64,000 bases of DNA from Macrostomum hystrix (lineage: Eukaryota; Platyhelminthes; Macrostomidae): assembly GCA_950097015.1 (NCBI GenBank), contig CATNEN010000037.1, forward strand, positions 1,178,001 through 1,242,000. The letters run 5' to 3'. A program made the position numbers and the translations under genes. Each line of letters starts with the position of its first letter. Within the stretch, counting starts at the first letter, position 1. Of the stretch, positions 33,449-44,942 are shown in pieces. The notes under the pieces were generated by a model. It saw only the letters and a program-made list of their open reading frames with translations, had not been told where the DNA came from and made no database searches.

Positions 33449-35361
33449 TTTCGCACTCATCTTGAGCACAAATGCTGGGAGCAGGGCGGCAAGATCAATT
33501 ATCACTTGTAGCTTTCCATCGGGATCGCAAAGGCTTTACGGCAAAGATGAACCAGCAGGTGCTTGTTCCAGGTGACTCCCTCACTTAATAAGCAACTTGT
33601 AACAAGATTAAGCTCAGTCACGGGCCACTATTTCGCTACAATGCGGCCTTGCATGATGCAGCAGGTGTGTGCCCATCAGGCACTGCAACTGAGCCTTGAC
33701 TAGATAGAAAAGAATCTAATTTCCTCATTTTAAGAAGAAAATATAATTCTGACTGTTTCAATTCTTGAATCTTTTCCAGCAGCCTCTATAACTGAATGCT
33801 GAAATGTGCATCCGTGTCAGGTTGGCTCTCCACAATGACTGATAGCTAAAAACTGCAAAAGCTGATCCTGGGCTAACTAAACGAGAAGAGTAGAAGATAA
33901 GCGGTGGTGGATGCTCGTATCCGCCAACAATTCCCACTCCAAAAAATTGTGGTGGGATGGGAATGCTTCGCACTGCTTGTACCCCAAGCCTTTCATTACA
34001 GGTACATTGTACTGCAGAGCCTTGCATAGGATGTAAATTTATACGCATAAAAGAAGCTGTTAATCGCCAATTCTAGTCAAGTGTCTCCACCCCTTCGTTC
34101 CCAATGCACAGTCCAATGAATTATTGAGTCTATTCCTTTTTTTAGTCTCGGCTACATCGGAATCGGGATTAAAGGCTGCGGACCAGATTAAAGTAACCTT
34201 AGGTTTTCCCTTCCAGCCAGTCACTCTGCCTTAGCCGTTCAGCAAGCTCTCTGCTTTCATTTTTCTTTCATTTTTCATTTCTTTCTGTTCATCAGCATAA
34301 AGTACATCTTGGGCAGAAGTTTGCTCAGCAAGCAGCCAGGAGCTCTACTTCCTATGCCCAATCAGAGCTGTCCGTGCCCCCTCTCTCTCCGTCTGTCTCT
34401 GAACCCATTGCGCTTGATTTTCTCAGCAGCCCTCCAGCCGCTCCATCAAGCTTTTGCAGCACAGTCTACCCTCATAGACTATCGGCTCCACTTTCCCAAT
34501 CCCCCTTGGGGTAGCGCTGGGGTGGGATGTGAGGAGCATCTTGCTCCTTCCAGTGCCGAGAAAATCTCGGTTGCATTCGTCTCTCTCTCTATCCCTCTCT
34601 TACCGGCAAGCGAGTAGTCAAAGCCTGTCCCGAGAGCAGAGGACTCCCCATCTCTTCTCTTCCTCGCTCACAGTTTCTTTTCCTCTCCCGACCCTCATCC
34701 ACAGCTATTCCAGCATCTCATTGCTCATAGCCTCCTCAGCGGCAGTGCAACTCTCTCGGGCAGCGCAGCGCCACTGTTTCCCTTCTTCCCAAATCCCATC
34801 CACACATTTTATTCCTCACCTCTTTCCTATTTTGCTAGGGAAGGATGGGATGAGAGTTGTTGGATGGGGGAGAGGGTGGGGAGGCGGGCTCGGCAACGAA
34901 TCACATCTCAGCCAGTGAGTACGACTGCAATCTACGATCAATACGGAGCCAACTTCTCTGCCTGCCACGCCAATCTTACCCTCTCCCTCCGTCCGTCCCT
35001 TCGCGACCTTTTTGGCCCGTTGATTTCTCTTTCCATTGCTTCTCTCTGCAGCCGCTCCCATCTCCCCGTCGCATTTCTCCTCCCATTGCGTCGCGGCAAG
35101 TTTCCTTAACCATCGCAGATCCCATTCTCCTCAGCCGACGCGTGTGCGGGCACTGAACCGTCTGAAGATCCCAAATCTTTCAAAGCAGGATAAAACATTT
35201 TCAGAAGTAGCGGGAGGTTGCAGAAACAGCCGGTGGATCTTTCAACAAATCAACCGAAAAAATAATCCTAAGCCTAAAGAATTTGACACAAGTTTCAAGC
35301 CCATTGCGGGCAGCTTCAGTAGGGCCGTGACGGAGCCGCCGCTGCCGCAGCCGCAGCCAAC
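33449..35361 (+). other. Upstream and probable 5' untranslated region of the stonin gene
   Basis: 33449-34300 is unremarkable. From about 34330 the plus strand is rich in CT runs (CTCTCTCTCCGTCTGTCTCT at 34382 and others), as seen in promoters and 5' leaders. An in-frame TAG at 35320-35322 lies 39 bp before the stonin ATG. Long open frames here lack domain or splice support. Confidence 0.4.
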
Positions 35362-35450
35362 ATGAATAAGGGATTCTTCAGCGGCCTGCCGTTCGGCCGA
35401 AAGAAGAGCGGCAACAAAAAAAGCAAAGAGGAGTCGCTGCCACCCCAGCA

Positions 35451-35487
<37 letters not shown>

Positions 35488-35620
35488 GCACCGCAGCGTC
35501 ACCAGTCCGGAGGAGCGTCCACGTCAGCTTCTTCGTCATCTAGACGATCAGCGCCGCCACCTCCGTCACGCGGCGGTGAGCGAACCGCCCGCAGAGACGA
35601 GCCCATTGCATCCGGCTACA

Positions 35621-35659
<39 letters not shown>

Positions 35660-37801
35660 GCTCGGCCAGCAGCCAGCCGGCATCCAAACGGTCCGGGGAG
35701 CCTCCACCGACCGCAGAGTACGATGCGACCGAGTTCGAGTACGGCCAGACATATGGCCACGAAGGCAACGTGGAGGGCGTGTACTACAACTACATGGCTG
35801 CGGATGACTACGGCTCGCCATACGTTCAAAGCCAGGAGGCCTTCAAATCAAGCACACTGTCGCTGGAGTACACCGAGAAGGACGTCGTTATCCCCGATCG
35901 GGATAGGCGCTTCTCTCAGAAGACTGGCAGCCGGACCCGGTCGATGTCACGTGATCGGTACAGCTCGCGCAACATCAGCCGCAAGTATTCCACTGGCAGC
36001 TCGCGCGGCTCGAGCCGACGCAACTCCGAAGTTGACGTCGAGGTGATCCGGGCGGCGCTGGGACCTGCGGAGTTCGGCGACGCGACTGCGGGCTCGGCGA
36101 ACGCCGTCGGTTCGGCACCGCCTGGTCAGGTTTCCGCCGAGCTTACCGAGTTGGTGCGGGATATCAGCGAGCAGTTCAACCTGGACCGCGTTGACACAGA
36201 GGACGACTGGGAAGCGGCCGCCGCCGGGGCTGGCATCGACTCTGGTGCGGCCACGGGCGACAGGGACAGCGAGGCCATCCAGGAGTTCTTCGCCAAGTCG
36301 TCGCAGGGTAGCAACCATTCGCAGGAGGGCGAACCGACGGTCAGGGAGGCAGACGCGCCGGTTGAAGTGGAAGTTTTCGAAGCCGAGGTTCCGAACGCTT
36401 GCGGCGTGGCGCTGAGCGTTACCGAGTGCGAAGACCTGCCCAGGCCGGAGATCCTGGTGTCCGTCCATGGCAGCTACGGGGAGCTTCGCGAAGTCATTCC
36501 CGAGGAGCAGCACGTGCAGGACTCTGATCCTACTGCTGCCGAGGTGGCAGCGGTGACTGCGTCAGCTGGCTCGCTAGGCTACGATTTCTCCTATCCTTCG
36601 GCAACTACTCCGGTGCCGCCAGAAATGCGGGACAAAGCGGACGATGCCTACGGCGAGGAGCAGGGCGTTCAGCCGCAGGCTGCGTACGATCAAGAGGCCG
36701 CATATGCCGGATATCAGTACGAAGGTTACGATCAGCAGCAATACGACGACTATCCTGCAGACTATCAGCAGCAATATACGGGCTACCAGACGGATGGTCA
36801 GCAACAGCAGTATGAAGGCTACAAGGGCTACCAGACGGAGGGCCAGCAGGAGTATGCAGGATTTGCTACTGGCTATGAAGGCTATGCGGAGGGATACCAG
36901 GCGGAGGGTTATGAAGGCTACCAGACTGAGGGTCAGGGAAGCTACCAGCCAGAGGGTCAGGAAGGCTACCAGACGGAGGGTCAGGAAGGCTACCAGGCGG
37001 AGGGTTATGAAGGCTACCAGACTGAGGGTCAGGGAAGCTACCAGCCAGAGGGTCAGGAAGGCTACCAGACGGAGGGTCAGGAAGGCTACCAGACGGAGGG
37101 TCAGGAGGGCTACCAGGCGGAGGGTCAGGAGGACTACCAGACGGAGGGTCAGGAAGGCTACCAGACGGAGGGTCAGGAAGGCTACCAGACGGAGGGTCAG
37201 GAAGGCTACCAGACGAAGGGTCAGGAAGGCTACCAGACGGAGGGTCAGGAGGGCTACCAGGCGGAGGGTCAGGAGGGCTACCAGGCGGAGAGTCAGGAAG
37301 TCCACCAGGCGGAGGGTCAGGAGGGCTACCAGGCGGAGAGTCAGGAAGTCTACCAGGCGGAGGGTCAGGAGGGCTACCAGGCGGAGGGTCAGGAGGGCTA
37401 CCAGGCGGAGAGTCAGGAAGTCTACCAGGCGGAGGGTCAGGAGGGCTACCAGGCGGAGGGTCAGGAGTCCTCTCAAGAGCAGTACCAGTACGACGCAAGC
37501 TACTATAGCGGTCAAGGCCAGTATGACAGCTACGGATATGGCGAGGGCTACCAATACGGCGAGGGCTACGATCAGAACGGCGAGCAGTATCAGTACCAGT
37601 ACGACGAGACGCAGGCGGGTGACTATTACAACGAATATGGCTACTCAGAGCAGGGCGCCTCGCAGAAGTCGGCGCCGCCGGCAAGGCCGCCACCGCCTGG
37701 CGCCGGTGCGGGCGCCCCGCCGAGGCCGCCACCCCCGAGTGCTGGGGCGCCACCAGCGAGGCCGCCACCACCAAGCTCCGCTCCGGCGAAGGGCAAGTCA
37801 A
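35362..37801 (+). CDS. stnB: Stonin (stoned-B/UNC-41 family) endocytic adaptor, exon 1
   Basis: First coding exon of a four-exon gene (CDS 35362-37801, 39562-41321, 41465-42440, 42577-43484; 2,027 residues, against roughly 900 for human stonin-2 and 1,260 for fly stoned-B). Stonins recruit synaptic vesicle proteins, notably synaptotagmin, to clathrin/AP-2 sites. The start is the first ATG after an in-frame TAG at 35320. Seen in this exon: two glutamine tracts (about residues 29-42 and 88-99), a basic Ser/Arg-rich stretch (about 185-225), an acidic middle, a Tyr/Gln-rich region with about 28 copies of an EGQEGYQT octapeptide (residues 473-703), and a proline-rich end (PPARPPPP, PPRPPPP) suited to SH3 binding. 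It ends in phase 1 at a consensus donor (GTAAGT at 37802), and the Ser codon is completed by GT at 39562. The extra length comes from this exon; the first half has no equivalent I recognise in other stonins. Confidence 0.9.
36780..37470 (+). repeat. Coding 24-bp minisatellite within stonin exon 1
   Basis: Unit GAGGGTCAGGAAGGCTACCA plus GACG encodes EGQEGYQT, with in-frame variants EGYEGYQT, EGQGSYQP and ESQEVYQA. Variants recur as blocks (for example 36900-36990 and 37005-37095), showing duplication of several units at a time. All length changes keep the frame, consistent with selection on the protein. Confidence 0.93.
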
Positions 37802-39561
37802 GTAAGTCTCGTGTCACTCCGTCCCGTGTCACTCCGTCCCGTGTCACTCCGTCCCGTGTCACTCCGTCCCGTGTCACTCCGTCCCGTGTCACTCCGTCCC
37901 GTGTCACTCCGTCCCGTGTCACTCCGTCCCGTGTCACTCCGTCCCGTGTCACTCCGTCCCGTGTCACTCCGTCCCGTGTCACTCCGTCCCGTGTCACTCC
38001 GTCCCGTGTCACTCCGTCCCGTGTCACTCCGTCCCGTGTCACTCCGTCCCGTGTCACTCCGTCCCGTGTCACTCCGTCCCGTGTCACTCCGTCCCGTGTC
38101 ACTCCGTCCCGTGTCACTCCGTCCCGTGTCACTCCGTCCCGTGTCACTCCGTCCCGTGTCACTCCGTCCCGTGTCACTCCGTCCCGTGTCACTCCGTCCC
38201 GTGTCACTCCGTCCCGTGTCACTCCGTCCCGTGTCACTCCGTCCCGTGTCACTCCGTCCCGTGTCACTCCGTCCCGTGTCACTCCGTCCCGTGTCACTCC
38301 GTCCCGTGTCACTCCGTCCCGTGTCACTCCGTCCCGTGTCACTCCGTCCCGTGTCACTCCGTCCCGTGTCACTCCGTCCCGTGTCACTCCGTCCCGTGTC
38401 ACTCCGTCCCGTGTCACTCCGTCCCGTGTCACTCCGTCCCGTGTCACTCAGCACCAGATAGTCAGAACATTGGTCGTGCACTTTTGCGCTTCTGCTAGTC
38501 GATTCTTATAGGAAATCCTTCTCCCCAGATTGGCAGCAAGGAACTGGGTAGGAAAGCTGAGGAAAGTCTGAAAATTCGTTAAAAGCCCGCAGACGGAGCC
38601 CAACATATTCGATGCTCTTTGTTGACCTCAATTATTGACGCCCTCGTTCTGAGAAATGTGGAGTCTTCAGTCTGCTTCCGATTTTCCCCAGCTGCTCTTG
38701 CACTCATTCTCGGCCGGGCCAGGGGCATTGAGAAGAGAGAGAGAGAGCTGCGTCTCATGATTCTTGCGTCCTACTCGAGTCTGAACTCTCGCAGCCACCC
38801 CCAGCCCGGCTGGTCAAGTTTCCACTGGCTTGGAACGCGAGGGAGAAGAGAGTATGAGAGAGCTTCTCGAACCGTTCGCGTTAACTCCTCCCCCAACAGA
38901 ACCGCCGCTCACACTGATAGTCATTACCTCCTTAGGCTTACCATACTTCCACTTCCCCGACAACACTGTCCCGAAAACTCCCCCTCTACCCCCGACCTCT
39001 CCCTCTGGTCCATCCGTGCTTTTCTACTCCTGCTAAATCGATCAGAGCTATTTGCAGTTGCTGCCGAGGGGGGGCGAATGGGGATGAAGCAGCGAGCCGG
39101 CATTCATTGATCGGATTGAGGCGCGAGGCGACAGAAGAACGGGACGGAGACTGGAGTCTGGCAGTCCTGGAGCAGGAAGGAGAGAGAGTTTTGGATGGGA
39201 ATAAGGGGAAAAATGGCCCGACTTAGCCGAGTGCGCCTCGGACTGTCTTCACTCGCTCTCTCTCAGTCAGAAGTGAGGCAGCCGAGTCCTTGAGTCTAGC
39301 TTTGAGAAGGCAGAGAGCGAATGTGCTTGCCGACTGCAGAAATTCATTCAGCGGCTGCAGCTGAGGCATGCGGCGCGATGCGGGCTCTGAGTGGGGCCAA
39401 CGGGGTCGCTGATCTTAACTGCCTCTCCCATTGTCAAGCCGGGTTCCCCCGTTGAGAATTCTCTTAATAACTCCCAGTGACAGTGAGGACGTAATCAAGT
39501 GGGAATGCGTGAGGCAGGTTAAGCTTAACTCCGCGCCGACATCCCACGCATCTGGTTGCAG
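37802..39561 (+). other. Stonin intron 1 (1,760 nt)
   Basis: Donor GTAAGT at 37802 and acceptor TCTGGTTGCAG ending at 39561; phase 1 on both sides. The first third is a 15-bp array beginning about 6 bp from the donor; the remainder is unique with CT/GA runs. The other two introns of this gene are only 143 and 136 nt. Confidence 0.88.
37808..38449 (+). repeat. 15-bp tandem repeat, about 43 essentially identical copies, at the stonin splice donor
   Basis: Unit CCGTCCCGTGTCACT; I see no variant in the interior copies, so the array expanded recently or is homogenised. The donor-side sequence (GTAAGTCTCGTGTCACTCCG) already looks like a partial unit. The stonin frame stays open through the whole array as SRVTP repeats and stops at 38511. 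Confidence 0.96.
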
Positions 39562-41321
39562 GTGAAGAGGAGCTGCCTGGCCACAACGTGCAGTTCCCAT
39601 TCAAGTCGCACTTCAGCAAGTTTCCAAAGCTGCCCAACCCCAAGAAGGCCATCAAGCAGGTGCTGAAAGGGGAGAGCAAGCGGGTCCGGCGGGAGAAGCG
39701 CGAACAGGAGGAAATGGAGCGCATCATGAACACGGTGAATCCGTTCGACCACTTCGAGAAGACAGAGAGCGACGACTGGAAAGAGTTCGAGGAGTTTCGC
39801 ATGCGGATCGCCAGCGCTACGGAGGCGACAACCCAGAAGATGAGCAGCGCCTACGCGCAGCGAAAACAGCAGGATGCTGAGGCGGAGGCTGCCCGCTTCA
39901 AGCTGCCGCCGCTGCCCTCCGAGGTTAAGAAGGCCGAGGAGGAGAAGAGAAAGGTCTGGCGAAACTTTGACACGGACGAGTTGGACGAGTCGGACCTCGG
40001 CGAGCCACGCACAGGGCAGCTGCTGCCCTCCGGAAGCCGCGAGGCGATCAGCAAGCCGAGCACCGTCGACGTCCTCGCAGAGGTGGCGGTGGCAGCGATG
40101 TCTGCCGAGTCCAACAATCTAGGACCGGAGAGTATTGTGGACCAATTCCTCAGTGAGGTGACTCCGCCAGCAGCAGCCGATGAGAAGGAGGAGATGGCAA
40201 AGACGGACAGCTCCGAAGCGGTGACCAGCGCCGATCCCTTCGGTTCCCCCTTTGGTACTGCTGCTACTGCCGAGCCCGCCGACGACGCTGCCGGCAGTGC
40301 TGGCCTCTTCGACAACGACGAGTTTACTGTGACGGAGGAGATGAAAGAAGCCGCGGCCAGGGAGGCCCTGATGGAGGAGAGCCTGGCCGGCGGCTCGTCA
40401 ACAGCGGCGCGTGAGAGGCCGAGGCCGAGGGCAGCCGCGGTGGCTCGGCAGGACACGCTGTCGGGCAATAATCCGTTCCGCAAAGGCGATAGTAGCGGCT
40501 CCGACGAGATAGAGTCCGCAGAGACTGAGGCGAAGGCTGAAGCTGCGGCCGCAGAGGAAGAAAAGCCAAAATCGTTCGATCCGCTGGGCACAATCTACCC
40601 GGCTGAGGATAGCGACAGCAGCGACGATGAAGAGGAGGACCGGTTGAAGGTGCGCATCCGGACGAAGACCACTGTGCTGGACAAGCCGCTGGAATCAGTG
40701 CCGGTGCCGACGCTCTCTGCTCCGCCAAAAATCGAGCTCCAGGGCCGCTTCAATCCATTCGACATAGACGAATCGCAGGCGAAGGCGTCACAGAACCTGC
40801 GCGGAGGTCGGTTAGCTGCTGGCGCGGCGGACCAGGCTGACGACCAGACTAACGTCTGGGGCGATGCCGCTGACGGGGCTCAGGGTGGCGGTGGCGGAGG
40901 AGACGGTTTCGGCGATGATCTTGGCTTCGAGGTGAACTGGGACCGACCGAACGCGCCGACACCGATAGCGGTGACGGACGTCGCCATGGAGGCGCGCAAG
41001 AGACTGCGCAGTCCCACCCCGCCGATGGCGCCGTTCGAGCCATTCCACCCGCGGTACGAAGAGGACGGCTGGCGGCTAATGGTGCGCATGCCAGAGAAGA
41101 AGAAGAAGCTCAGCAAGCAGATAAGCAAGTTCACGTCGGACAGGTGGTGGAAGGAGATTCACGTGCGCATCGCCTGGGAGCAGGACAGGCCGACGCTGAG
41201 GCTGTTCGGCCAGGAGGACCCGAACACGCCCTACCGCAGCATCCGGCTGGAGCCGCAGCATCAGCTGAGCCGGGACAAGCTGCAGCAGTACGACAAGTAC
41301 GGCAAGCTGCACATATTCAAG
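39562..41321 (+). CDS. stnB: Stonin exon 2: EH-binding NPF motifs and start of the stonin homology domain
   Basis: Begins EEELPGHNVQFPFKSHF after the shared Ser codon. Three NPF motifs (NPFDHF near residue 873, NPFRKG near 1117, NPFDID near 1211) would bind EH domains of Eps15 or intersectin, as in other stonins; DPFGSPF and FDPLG may bind AP-2 appendages. A coiled-coil-prone KRVRREKREQEEMERI lies at about 842-857. The stonin homology domain starts near residue 1305 (EEDGWRLMVRMPEKKK) and runs on in the pattern WWKEIHVRI, LRLFGQE, YDKYGKLHIFK. The exon ends in phase 0 at GTGAGA (41322). Confidence 0.92.
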
Positions 41322-41464
41322 GTGAGAGCTTAAGGCTTGCCCTAGCTTGACTTCAACCGTCAAATGCAACCCTCAGAAGTTGCTGGCCTACCGACTGCTA
41401 AATCCATTACTAGTAGACTAGTTTGCATTACTTACTCGCAGCTCGAATTTTCATACCTTCACAG

Positions 41465-42440
41465 GTAAATTTGCTCACTTACAAAGAGCTTGTCGGCGTG
41501 CGCACGGAGAAGTGGTCGCTGAAGACCTTCCAAACCATGATCAGCAAGCCCAAGGCCGCAGACGTGTTCGACCACATGCCAATTCGCACTGAGATCATCA
41601 AGTTTGGCAGCATGGACCAGTACACCATCCGGTCACTGATGTGGGCCATCGAGGACGAGATGATGAAGATTTCAGTGGGCAGAGACAGGAACAGAGCGCC
41701 CGTCGACTACAGCAAGGAGGAGTGCTGCGGCTACGTTCAGGACGAGTTCGAAGCCCTGGTGGACAAAGAGGGCCACACTCTGCACCAGAAGTCGCGCACC
41801 CGAGTGTTCTTCACCGCCTTCGTAGCCGGCATGCCGTTTATTGAGCTGGGCCTCAATGACAAATGGCGCTACGGCAACGAGGTGGTGAAACGGCAGGACA
41901 TCATCCCGATTATGCACGACGACTGGATTGAAATGTACGAGCCTGAGTTCCACGCTGTGGTGGACATGCAGCGCTATGAGCAGTCGCACATGATCTGCTT
42001 CTATCCGCTGGACGCCTGTCGCTTCGAGTTGATGCGCTTCCGAGTGCCGCTCAAACCCAACCAGGAGCTGCCAGTGCAGGTGAAGTGCGTCTTCAACATC
42101 AACAGGGAGCGCGTCGAAATTCGATGCGACGTTGTGGTTCCGGGCTTCTTCAGCAGCACCACCCGCTGTCACGAGGTGCCAGCCGAGGACATCGAGATTC
42201 GCATTCCGCTGCCGGAGGACTGGGTGTACTTCTTCCGGCAGGAGGGCAAGTTCAAGTACAACTCGGTGCACTCTACGCTGCGCAGGCCCGGTCGAATCAA
42301 GGGCATCGAGCGCATCACCCAGATGGCGCAGGGCTTCTTCCCGCCCTCCATCATGGAGGCTGACACTGGGGTGGCCAAGTATGAGCACCTCTACAGGGCT
42401 ATTGTCTGGCGGATCGCGCGGCTGCCAGAGAAGCACCACG
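41465..42440 (+). CDS. stnB: Stonin exon 3: stonin homology domain end and mu-homology domain
   Basis: The acceptor TACCTTCACAG ends at 41464 and the frame resumes at VNLLTYKEL in phase 0. Contains the family-typical run FGSMDQYTIRSLMWAIEDEM, then the mu-homology core (RVFFTAFVAGMPFIELGLND, IIPIMHDDWIEMYEPEFH, FELMRFRVPLKPNQELPVQV, VPAEDIEIRIPLPEDWVYFF). This domain of stonins binds the C2 domains of synaptotagmin rather than Tyr-based sorting signals. Ends in phase 1 at GTAAAA (42441). Confidence 0.92.
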
Positions 42441-42576
42441 GTAAAAAAGCATACTTTGAATGGAGGGTTGGGGCGTCATTAATTATAGATGCTGTTTCGT
42501 AGGCGGTCAGTTTATAGAAACTTGAGCAGAGTTAGCTCACCGCATTTTATTGCAACAACTCCGCTCCATCCCTCAG

Positions 42577-43484
42577 GCGCCTACAAGACGCACCTGTTCA
42601 CCTGCAAGCTGCAGCTGGGCCCGCACGACACTGTGCCTCCCTGGGAGACTCTGAACGATTCGCTGCACGTGGAGTTCAGCATGCCGGGCAGCACAGTGTC
42701 CGGTTGCACCATTCGCAGCATCGGCGTTGAGCACACTGAGACGACAGGCAAGTTTGTCAAGTACGTGGCCAAGTACAGCTACAACTGGGGCATTCACTAC
42801 GTGCTGGGCGAGCGAAAGGACGTGGCGCTAAAGAGCATCCTGGACGATGTGCAGCCGATGAGGGACTCGGATGAGGAGGCGGAAGAAGCGGAGGCCGAGG
42901 CGCACGCTGAGGCGGAGACGGTAGAGGAAGGCAGGGCCCATGCGGCTGAGGCTGCTGCGCCGCACAATGACGAGAGAGATGTCAGAACAGTTGCCATGGA
43001 GACCAAAGCAGCGGCAGCTGGAGCGTCACTGCTGTCGGCATTCGGAGTTGACTTGCACGGTGGCAGCGCCGCGCCACAGGCTCCAGCTGACTCAGCTGCC
43101 GCCAGTTCCGATGGTGGCATCTTCGACCCGCTAGCGGCGGTGGCTGAGGCCGGCGGCCTCTTCAGCGGAGACTGCAGTCAGGCTCAGCAGTTTTCGATGA
43201 ACCTCAATGATCTCCTGGGTCTGGACATTGCTCTGGGCAAAGATGCTGCTAGAAAGTCAGCAGATTCACCTCAGCATCAACGGCCACAGCCAGAGGCGGA
43301 TCCAGAAGAGTCTTTGAATTCTGTTGAGCCAGCAGAGTCCGTTGCAGCCGACGAAGCCGATTTTCCGCCTCCACCAGCCGATTTGGCGGCTCCGCCAGGC
43401 GACGAATCTCCACCAACCTCAGGGCCGGACGAGCCGGACGAGGATGAAGCCGAGGCGGGAGCCGACGAAGGCGCCCTGTGCTAG
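42577..43484 (+). CDS. stnB: Stonin exon 4: mu-homology domain C-terminus and acidic tail
   Basis: The acceptor CCATCCCTCAG ends at 42576; the Gly codon is completed by GC. The last strands of the mu-homology domain (YKTHLFTCKLQLGPHD, VEFSMPGSTVSG, YSYNWGIHYVLGERKDV) are followed by about 210 residues of low-complexity Glu/Ala/Pro-rich tail with IFDPLAA and DLLGLDIALG, which resemble AP-2 or clathrin-box-like short motifs. Stop TAG at 43482-43484. Confidence 0.92.
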
Positions 43485-44449
43485 CAGGGACCAGCTGAAT
43501 CGTTACTTTAGTTGAATTGACATCGCTGATTTATGACTGTCACATGATAATGGTGCAGCTTTATTTTGACTCTTCGCGTGTCTCCTCTGCTCCACAACTA
43601 ACTAAATATGTCATTTCGGCTCACTCTTTTCAACCCGACTCTCTTGTTCTACTCGACCTCTATGGATAAAAGTGTTATTCGGCCCTCATAAGACAACGGC
43701 CCATTTCCATTTTTCCCTTTTCCTAAATTTTCATCCACAAATGTTGAACTGCCTACTTTTCTACATTCACAAGCATAATAGTACTGTCAGTAGCGATGCT
43801 TATTATGTGTGCAAAAACATTTTGTAGTAGCTTGCAATGCTTTTTTATGCTCTTATAAAGTCTATTGACTTAAAAGTACTACCAGAACTGTTTTTTACAT
43901 TTGCACCCGTCTACCTTGTCTAAGCTTTTTCATATCTATACATAGGCTCAGTCTTTACAAGCTAATTAGATAACTTTCTTACACCTAATTTGCTGATCTT
44001 ATGATATACTATCTAGGCTTCGAATGTGTTTAAGCTCCATTGTCACCCAATCCCTTTAATGTTGTTCCTAGCAATTGTATTTTCATCTCTCAAATCTTAG
44101 GTGAAAGCAGGATTCTGATAAAATATTTAGTTTTGCTAGCCATGCGAATAGAAAATAACTTCTTATTCTTATACCAGACCTTTGTCGCTAGCTGCACTGT
44201 TTTTTATCAATTTTTCTTTTATGCTTTACATATTAAGACACCGAAGCACATGGCTCAGTGGGCACCCTGGCTTCTACCCCCAGTATTTTTAATAATGATC
44301 TATGCTTATATCTCCGATCTGATTGTTAAATTCCTCGCTAAGCCTTTGCATTCGTTTAGCGAGGCAGTTTATTAAAAAATGTCAAGCAAAAGTATATATA
44401 TATATAGTCTATATATGCAGCGTAACTTACTCCACGGCTCTCGAATAAA
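43485..44449 (+). other. Probable stonin 3' untranslated region with poly(A) signal
   Basis: AT-rich sequence downstream of the stop. An AATAAA hexamer lies at 44444-44449. A 111-codon hydrophobic frame at 44040-44375 lies inside it without an ATG at its start and is treated as chance. Confidence 0.45.
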
Positions 44450-44888
44450 ATTTATTTCATAACGGCGAACCATTTGCCATTTGAAAAGATTATAGACTAA
44501 ATCTAAAAAACAGCGTCCTATATTGCTCCCATTTTAAGAACTCACAGTAGGTAGAATAATGAGAACACAAGAACTAGTTGAATGTGAATTCAACTTTCAA
44601 AGCATGAGTTCTAAAGTGTTTCAGTCATTTTAAAGCGTTACAACGTTAAAGCGTATTTTCCGGCATTGCAAAACGAACACACCTGCATGTGGTTATTGTC
44701 TATGGAAAATATTGTGAGGATAAGGCAAAGCTGTTTTTAAGCTAGTCTTATCACTTAATTCGATGTTTTAGAGAAGGTGGAATTATTATTTCCAATGTGT
44801 AAACACAGCTCCAGTTACCAAGGCTAAAGAAAGCATCCAGTTCAGGACGGCTTGTTGACTCTCTGGAGCACAGCTGGCCGCCAGCGCT
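44450..44888. other. Spacer upstream of the glutamine-rich gene
   Basis: AT-rich; contains the probable promoter of the gene starting at 44889, but no specific element is recognisable. Confidence 0.35.
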
Positions 44889-44904
44889 ATGTGGCCGCGC
44901 CAGA

Positions 44905-44942
<38 letters not shown>

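Noticed and set aside
32765-33575. Three overlapping forward frames of about 200-250 codons
   Set aside because: A 34-bp unit without stops keeps all three frames open; no coding evidence outside the array.
44040-44375. 111-codon hydrophobic frame that looks like a membrane protein end
   Set aside because: No ATG at its start, AT-rich T-runs make it hydrophobic, and it lies between the stonin stop and an AATAAA.
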